The notes beneath the pieces are model-generated. The model did no database searches and was not told the DNA's origin. It saw only the letters and a program-made list of their open reading frames with translations. Source: an uncultured Muribaculaceae bacterium (lineage in GTDB: Bacteria > Bacteroidota > Bacteroidia > Bacteroidales > Muribaculaceae). From it: a stretch of DNA of 11,739 bases. The translations under genes and the position numbers were made by a program. The number at the start of each line of letters is the position of its first letter. Position 1 is the stretch's first letter. Positions 7,481 to 11,739 of this stretch are shown piece after piece. The DNA lies in contig CAJTQH010000047.1 in the NCBI GenBank assembly GCA_910578305.1, positions 1 through 11,739 on the forward strand, in the 5' to 3' direction.

Positions 7481-7657
7481 TCACTTATTGTCGCGTCCTG
7501 AGCATTTGCCATGCAGCGGACAACCGCTGCATGTTGTCTGATTGTCATTGCAATCGCGCCTCTGACTACGTCGGCGAATGCGGTTCACACACCACACCGC
7601 ACACATCACGAGTACTATTGCCACTCCGGCAAGTTGCAACACATCGTTCGTACTCAT
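7481..7657 (-). CDS. Small Cys-rich membrane protein of 58 residues (FeoB-associated-like)
   Basis: A frame of 59 codons including the stop: ATG at 7657-7655, TGA at 7483-7481. The start forms an ATGA overlap with the NUDIX stop, a classic coupling junction that strongly supports translation. The protein has one N-terminal membrane helix (about 6-24, LQLAGVAIVLVMCAVWC), then a basic NRIRRRSQRR stretch that should stay in the cytoplasm, then a Cys-rich tail with the pattern C-x2-C-P-L-x3-C (Cys43, Cys46, Cys52) plus Cys36. This layout matches the small FeoB-associated Cys-rich membrane proteins, whose tails often end in CSGCPL-type motifs; the family is thought to be linked to iron transport, but no feo gene is in view. 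Assignment is by pattern only; a generic metal-binding membrane peptide is the alternative. It is the last gene of the minus-strand operon. Confidence 0.75.
   Translation of the reverse strand: MSTNDVLQLAGVAIVLVMCAVWCVNRIRRRSQRRDCNDNQTTCSGCPLHGKCSGRDNK
7510..7533. repeat. Perfect 10-bp inverted repeat inside the small Cys-rich gene
   Basis: CATGCAGCGG (7510-7519) and CCGCTGCATG (7524-7533) are perfect complements around a 4-nt loop ACAA, giving a very stable hairpin on either strand. It lies inside the coding sequence for the C-S-G-C-P-L motif and 42 bp beyond the TPR stop codon. It may serve as the terminator for the TPR transcript, but neither strand has a U-tract after it. Confidence 0.6.
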
Positions 7658-8175
7658 CTCTGTAAATACGGCAATATTACACTCTTGAACTCACTCTCGA
7701 AATTAGGCGTCAGCACTCCCCTCCCGCAACACGCCAGCAGTTCATCCACAGGCCAGAATCGAAGCTCGTCTATGTCGCTTTCTTCTGCCATAGGCTTGAA
7801 ATCATCATCCGTCGTGGCGATATGGCAATGCACGTATTCTCTCTCCACATCCGATGCGAAAGTATATTCGGCAATCTTGACATATTCAAAATCAGTCAGT
7901 CCTATCTCTTCAGCGGCCTCTCTACGCAAAGCCACATCTGCCGACTCCCCATAATCCACATGACCGCCAACAGCCGTGTCCCATTTTCCGGGCTGGATTT
8001 TTTTGGACAAAGACCTGCGTTGCAACAGCAGTTCACCCGCATTGTTTATCACATGCAGATGCACCACCGGATGCAGAAGCATCGAACCGCCGTGACACTC
8101 ACTTCTCGGAGCGCAACCTGTCACCTCGCCACGTTCGTCCACTATCGGCAACATCTCCTGACTACTGTTTTCCAT
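7654..8175 (-). CDS. NUDIX hydrolase (YfcD/IPP-isomerase-like subgroup)
   Basis: A 173-residue NUDIX protein, an enzyme class that cleaves nucleoside diphosphates linked to another moiety, using Mg2+. The box G-x5-E-x7-REUxEExGU is complete: Gly71, Glu77, Arg85-Glu86, Glu89-Glu90, Gly92. The N-terminal segment (PIVDERGEVTGCAPRSECH, then HPVVHLHVIN and LLLQRRSLSKKIQPGKWD) resembles the YfcD and isopentenyl-diphosphate-isomerase-like branch rather than MutT, but the substrate cannot be told. Two adjacent cysteines (149-150) sit near the C-terminus. The ATG at 8175 lies within the last codons of topB (14-bp overlap), and its stop overlaps the next start as ATGA, so it is the fifth gene of the dsbD-mazG-topB run. 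A role as a house-cleaning pyrophosphatase alongside MazG is an inference. Confidence 0.93.
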   Translation of the reverse strand: MENSSQEMLPIVDERGEVTGCAPRSECHGGSMLLHPVVHLHVINNAGELLLQRRSLSKKIQPGKWDTAVGGHVDYGESADVALRREAAEEIGLTDFEYVKIAEYTFASDVEREYVHCHIATTDDDFKPMAEESDIDELRFWPVDELLACCGRGVLTPNFESEFKSVILPYLQR

Positions 8176-10195
8176 ACTGCTTTATGATCAATTGATTTAG
8201 TTTCGACGGAGTCACATCTGCCGGATATTGCGCGAAAGGCAACTTCATGTCACATCCTTCCTTGTATCGGCTGCATCCATAGGCGGTATGCCCTTTGATA
8301 ATATGACCTTCGCCACACTTCGGACACTTTATCTGGTCCAGTTTCCTTATCGGCGACTTACGCTTGGCCTTAGGTACGTTCTTTTCAGCAGCCACCGGTT
8401 TTGACGTGGTATCCGTCACCTCTATCTTGCCAAGATTGTTATCGCCAAGCACATTGAGCACTATATCGTTGATAAGCACTTTAAGTTCATCCACAAACTC
8501 TCTCGCATCATATTCGCCACGCTCTATTCGCCGTAGCTTGTTTTCCCAGATACCGGTCAGTTTTGCACTTTTCAGCAGCTCTTCCCGTATTATGGCTATA
8601 AGAGCTATTCCGGCATCGGTAGCCCTTATGCTCTTGCGTTCACGCTTCATATATCCGCGTCTGAACAGAGTCTCTATTATGGCCGATCGCGTCGACGGAC
8701 GTCCTATACCGTTTTCTTTCAGAGCCTCGCGAAGCGACTCATCATCCACCGTCTTGCCCGCGCTTTCCATTGCCCGCAGAAGCGTACCCTCGGTATAATA
8801 CTTAGGCGGAGTTGTTGCCTTCTTCAGCAGCGATGGTTTATGCACCCCGCTCTCGCCGACATCGAAATGCGGCAATATAGCCTCATCGGCATCATTCGCC
8901 TTATCCTTGTCCGACAGATATATGCTGCGCCATCCCGGTTTGATTATCACCTTGCCGGTAGCCTTGAACTTCACGTCTGCCACCTCGGCATTGACCGTGG
9001 TGGTTGAAAACTCGCAATCCGGATAAAACACAGCGATAAACCTGCGGGCTATCAGATGATACATCAGTTTCTCGTTTCCGTCAAGCATATTTGGCAATTG
9101 CCCCGTCGGTATTATTGCATGGTGATCGGTCACCTTACTGTCATCGAATATCTTTTTGCTCTTAGGCAATTTCCCGGCCAGCACCGAAGCAGTGATATTC
9201 GAGTATGGAGTCATTCGCTTCAGTATGTCAGGCACTTTGGCATATATGTCCTCCGACAGATATGTGGTGTCGACACGAGGATAGGTCGTAACCTTCTTTT
9301 CATACAGCGACTGTATCAGCTTCAGCGACTCGTCTGCGCTCCAGCCCCATCGTTTATTACATTCCACCTGAAGCGATGTCAGGTCAAACAGGCGTGGAGC
9401 CGATTCGCGGCCTTTCTTCTCTTGCACATCGGTTATGCCAAGCATCTTGCCTTCGATTTTCGACATGGCTTCTGTTGCCTCATGCTCCGATTTATATCGT
9501 CCGGCGGTAGAGTTGAATGTCACATCGCGATAGAGCGTACGTATCTCCCAATAATCCTCGGGCTTGAAATTGTCTATCTCAAGCTGACGCTGCACCACAA
9601 GAGCCAGCGTCGGTGTCTGTACTCGTCCTATCGACAGCACCTTACCCGGCTCCGAGCATTTCAATGAATAGAGTCTGGTGGCATTCATTCCCAGTATCCA
9701 GTCGCCCACGGCTCTCGATAGTCCGGCCATATACAGATTGTCAAAGTCCGCCTGAGGTTTAAGCTGCTTGAATCCCTCTTTTATCGACTCATCCGTAAGC
9801 GACGATATCCACAGACGTTTCACCGGGCACTTCACATGAGCTTTCTGCATCACCCAGCGCTGTATCAGTTCACCCTCCTGCCCGGCATCACCACAGTTTA
9901 TCACTTCTGAAGCGTCGGCGATAAGCGACTCTATCACACTAAACTGCCGCTTTATACTTTCCTGCTCTATCAATTTTATACCAAATGGTTGCGGAATCAT
10001 GGGCAATGCCGACAGAGACCACCGTTTCCATCGGTCGGTGTAGTCGGCCGGTTCCTTTAGCGTGCAAAGATGGCCATAGGTCCATGTCACCTTGTAGCCA
10101 TCTCCTTCAAAATATCCGTCGCGCTTTACCGTAGCCCCCAGTATCTGGGCTATGTCTCGCGCCACACTCGGTTTCTCCGTAATGCAGAGTATCAC
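8162..10195 (-). CDS. topB: DNA topoisomerase III (type IA)
   Basis: A 677-residue type IA topoisomerase that cuts one DNA strand through a tyrosine to decatenate and relax DNA. The TOPRIM domain begins at once (CITEKPSVARDIA, Glu7); the catalytic tyrosine is Tyr305 in TTYPRVDTTYLSE; VTDHHAIIPT (355-364) and GIGRPSTRS (496-504) are family landmarks. The C-terminus carries one zinc ribbon (Cys624, Cys627, Cys641, Cys648) after a basic linker. The start is GTG at 10195, overlapping the preceding TGA as GTGA; no upstream start fits, and the TOPRIM strand begins right at residue 2. Odd point: the second acidic TOPRIM motif, normally DxDxxEG-like, reads CGDAGQEGE (101-109), so Asp103 and Glu107 are kept but the middle Asp is Gly105. 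I believe other Bacteroidota TopB proteins share this, but cannot verify. It is the fourth gene of the operon. Confidence 0.95.
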   Translation of the reverse strand: MILCITEKPSVARDIAQILGATVKRDGYFEGDGYKVTWTYGHLCTLKEPADYTDRWKRWSLSALPMIPQPFGIKLIEQESIKRQFSVIESLIADASEVINCGDAGQEGELIQRWVMQKAHVKCPVKRLWISSLTDESIKEGFKQLKPQADFDNLYMAGLSRAVGDWILGMNATRLYSLKCSEPGKVLSIGRVQTPTLALVVQRQLEIDNFKPEDYWEIRTLYRDVTFNSTAGRYKSEHEATEAMSKIEGKMLGITDVQEKKGRESAPRLFDLTSLQVECNKRWGWSADESLKLIQSLYEKKVTTYPRVDTTYLSEDIYAKVPDILKRMTPYSNITASVLAGKLPKSKKIFDDSKVTDHHAIIPTGQLPNMLDGNEKLMYHLIARRFIAVFYPDCEFSTTTVNAEVADVKFKATGKVIIKPGWRSIYLSDKDKANDADEAILPHFDVGESGVHKPSLLKKATTPPKYYTEGTLLRAMESAGKTVDDESLREALKENGIGRPSTRSAIIETLFRRGYMKRERKSIRATDAGIALIAIIREELLKSAKLTGIWENKLRRIERGEYDAREFVDELKVLINDIVLNVLGDNNLGKIEVTDTTSKPVAAEKNVPKAKRKSPIRKLDQIKCPKCGEGHIIKGHTAYGCSRYKEGCDMKLPFAQYPADVTPSKLNQLIIKQYGKQ

Positions 10196-10620
10196 TTCTT
10201 TTTAGCTTTGTATGTCCTACGGTTCACATTCCATTCCGAAGCCCCTTTAGGCCCTGAGGTTTTAAGACCGAATTTATCTATTGGCTTCATTGTCGGGAAA
10301 TCCACTTCAAGCATTATCTCACCCGACTCCTCCCACTGAAACCAACGCTCCATATCCACGCCGTCAATATCCTCGGCCACGTATTCCACGCCCGAGGGAA
10401 GCACAAGCGAAAATCGGTCTATGCGGTTGGATGTATGTGGCTTGCCGGTGAGCTTGCCATATATTCGGGTCACATCATCGCGAAATGCCACGCTGTCTAT
10501 CTGCACACCCATATCTCCGGCCTGAGTGGCCACGGCATATCCTTTGAGCGTACGCCCCTGCATAGTGCCGGCGACACACACTGCGGCCAGAGCCAGTATC
10601 CGGCATATATTATACCTCAT
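10192..10620 (-). CDS. Small secreted protein of unknown function, 142 residues
   Basis: The protein begins MRYNICRILALAAVCVAGTMQG, a signal peptide with cleavage likely around residues 19-23, so it is exported to the periplasm or beyond; no lipobox Cys sits at the cleavage point. The mature part (about 120 residues) is rich in beta-forming stretches (VQIDSVAFRDDVTRIYGKL, FSLVLPSGVEYV, EIMLEVDFP) and looks like one compact beta-sandwich domain ending in a basic RRTYKAKKK tail. The alternation of strands weakly recalls the small beta domain that precedes thioredoxin modules in some Bacteroidota proteins, but I cannot name a family. Its ATG overlaps the mazG stop (TAATG) and its stop overlaps the topB start (GTGA), so it is firmly embedded between two housekeeping genes. 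Function unknown; the gene is well supported by both junctions. Confidence 0.88.
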   Translation of the reverse strand: MRYNICRILALAAVCVAGTMQGRTLKGYAVATQAGDMGVQIDSVAFRDDVTRIYGKLTGKPHTSNRIDRFSLVLPSGVEYVAEDIDGVDMERWFQWEESGEIMLEVDFPTMKPIDKFGLKTSGPKGASEWNVNRRTYKAKKK

Positions 10621-11405
10621 TATCCGATGGCTTTAGCTTCGTTCCACAATTCATCCATCTCGTCCAGTGTCATGTCTTTCAGCTTCTTGCCTGACTCAAG
10701 CGCTTTCGATTCTATATAGTTGAATCGCTTGATAAACTTGGCATTCGTCTTTTCAAGAGCATTCTCCGGGTTGATTCCGTAAAGCCGTGCCACATTTACA
10801 AGGCTGAAGAACACGTCGCCCATTTCAGCCTCCAGACTCTCAGGCGTTCCGTTCTCGGCCTCGGCCTCAAACTCGCCAATCTCCTCTTTCAGCTTATCCC
10901 ACACTTGTCGGCGTTCATCCCAATCAAACCCTACATTAGCAGCCTTTTCCTGAATTCTATAAGCTTTTACAAGCGCGGGCAGCGACACCGGCACACCGGC
11001 CAATACTGTACGATTGCCATCGCGCTCTTTCAGCTTTATCTGTTCCCAATTCTGCTCCACATCATGCGCATCGGCCACATTCACCGAGCCAAATACATGC
11101 GGATGACGGAATATCAGCTTTGCATTAAGAGACTCAGCTACATCTGCTATGTCAAACTCGCCTTTCTCATCGCCGATTTTGGAATAAAACAACACATGAA
11201 GCAATATGTCGCCAAGCTCTTTCTTAATATTCTTGTTATCGTCCTTCAACAAAGCATCGCAAAGCTCATAGACCTCCTCTATAGTATTGGGGCGAAGCGA
11301 TTCATTGGTCTGCTTTCTGTCCCACGGACATTCCACCCTCAGGCGGTCAAGCGTGTCTATCACCTTGCCCAAAGCCTCTATTTTCTCTTCTCTGGTATGC
11401 GACAT
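10620..11405 (-). CDS. mazG: Nucleoside triphosphate pyrophosphohydrolase MazG
   Basis: A 261-residue full-length MazG with the usual tandem of two MazG domains. It hydrolyses NTPs and dNTPs to the monophosphate and PPi, a cytoplasmic pool-cleaning step, and in E. coli it also affects (p)ppGpp levels. Domain 1 has CPWDRKQTNESL (26-37), then Glu44-xx-Glu47 and Glu63-xx-Asp66, the Mg2+-binding EExxE...ExxD set, followed by FRHPHVFG (99-106). Domain 2 repeats the metal set at Glu174-Glu175-xx-Glu178 and Glu194-xx-Asp197 and ends in NAKFIKRFNYIE. The start is ATG at 11405 (MSHTREEK), 10 bp after the dsbD stop; the stop shares a base with the next ATG (TAATG). No internal promoter box is visible, so it depends on the upstream dsbD-side promoter outside the window. 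Confidence 0.96.
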   Translation of the reverse strand: MSHTREEKIEALGKVIDTLDRLRVECPWDRKQTNESLRPNTIEEVYELCDALLKDDNKNIKKELGDILLHVLFYSKIGDEKGEFDIADVAESLNAKLIFRHPHVFGSVNVADAHDVEQNWEQIKLKERDGNRTVLAGVPVSLPALVKAYRIQEKAANVGFDWDERRQVWDKLKEEIGEFEAEAENGTPESLEAEMGDVFFSLVNVARLYGINPENALEKTNAKFIKRFNYIESKALESGKKLKDMTLDEMDELWNEAKAIG

Positions 11406-11415
11406 CGTTTCCGTT

Positions 11416-11739
11416 TTATTTTGATTTATCGTAATTGGACAGGCCTGATTTAAGCCATCTCAAGAATTCCGGCACACTCTCGTTATACGAGTATGATTCC
11501 GCCATCGGATTCCCCTCATTGTCAAGTATCACATAATAAGGCTGGGTGCTTGCTCCAAACTTATATCGCTGTAGATAGCTCCACTTTTCACCGACAGTCT
11601 CTATTATCACTTTTTTGCCATTCTCTTCCACTTCATACGATTGAGGCAGATTGGCCTTGGCATCCACCATCAGCGTTATCAGCACGAAATCATCGTTGAT
11701 CACATCTCTCACTTCCGTAGCGTCAAACACCGCGCCTTC
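11416..11739 (-). CDS. dsbD: Thiol:disulfide interchange protein DsbD, C-terminal thioredoxin part only
   Basis: The last 107 codons of a gene that enters from the right edge; the frame is open from base 11739 to a TAA at 11418-11416. The visible residues match the back half of the C-terminal thioredoxin-like domain of Bacteroidota DsbD: EGAVFDATEV, VLITLMVDAK, then the characteristic KWSYLQRYKFGASTQPYYVILDNEG (with the cis-Pro in QPYY) and a final helix EFLRWLKSGLSNYDKSK. The active-site CxxC, which normally lies a few residues before the EGAVF segment, would be just outside the window, as would the membrane part. DsbD passes electrons from cytoplasmic thioredoxin across the inner membrane to reduce periplasmic thiols. 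It is the first visible gene of the minus-strand operon with mazG 10 bp downstream. A stand-alone thioredoxin-like protein of the same family is the alternative. Confidence 0.85.
   Translation of the reverse strand, partial: EGAVFDATEVRDVINDDFVLITLMVDAKANLPQSYEVEENGKKVIIETVGEKWSYLQRYKFGASTQPYYVILDNEGNPMAESYSYNESVPEFLRWLKSGLSNYDKSK

Noticed and set aside
7511..7954. A 147-codon plus-strand frame after the TPR gene
   Set aside because: It is antisense to the NUDIX gene and to the small Cys-rich gene, both of which have strong family motifs and coupled junctions.
1..11739. Signs of a defence island, phage or mobile element
   Set aside because: No integrase, transposase, terminal inverted repeat, direct repeat array or defence-type gene was seen; the gene content is housekeeping.

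Overview
The window looks like ordinary chromosomal backbone from a member of the Bacteroidales. The evidence is exact matches to the Bacteroidota -7 promoter box (TAnnTTTG) in front of rnpB, the RelA/SpoT gene and the TPR gene, an absence of clear Shine-Dalgarno sequences, a Bacteroidota-style DsbD C-terminus, and several small lineage-specific proteins. A gut Muribaculaceae-type genome would fit codon use and gene content, but that is an inference. I see no IS element, integrase, phage gene, CRISPR array or tRNA.

Layout. All genes but one lie on the minus strand. Reading the minus strand from the right edge, a compact run holds the end of dsbD, mazG, a small secreted protein, topB, a NUDIX hydrolase and a 58-residue Cys-rich membrane protein (11739 to 7481). 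Every junction is a short gap or an overlap (10 bp gap, TAATG, GTGA, 14 bp overlap, ATGA), so this is very probably one operon. It converges on the only plus-strand gene, a 673-residue secreted TPR protein (5447-7468), with 12 bp between the stops. The TPR gene diverges from a type II NADH dehydrogenase (5331-4048). Just behind that gene come the promoter and gene of RNase P RNA (about 4009-3630), then engB (3597-2995) and a 57-residue Cys-Cys-Cys protein (2931-2758). A strong hairpin at 2701-2733 closes this part. A new promoter at 2608-2615 then drives a long RelA/SpoT homologue (2580-373), whose end overlaps the start of a lipoprotein gene that runs off the left edge.

The functions are mostly housekeeping: stringent response, ribosome assembly (EngB), tRNA 5' maturation (rnpB), respiratory NADH oxidation (Ndh), nucleotide-pool cleaning (MazG, NUDIX), DNA decatenation (TopB) and periplasmic thiol chemistry (DsbD). 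I did not find a convincing new multi-gene system. The points most worth a second look are the RelA/SpoT protein with a ruined hydrolase centre, TopB lacking one TOPRIM aspartate, a TPR gene that appears to be transcribed without a leader, and the two small Cys-rich proteins that fall below usual gene-calling length limits.
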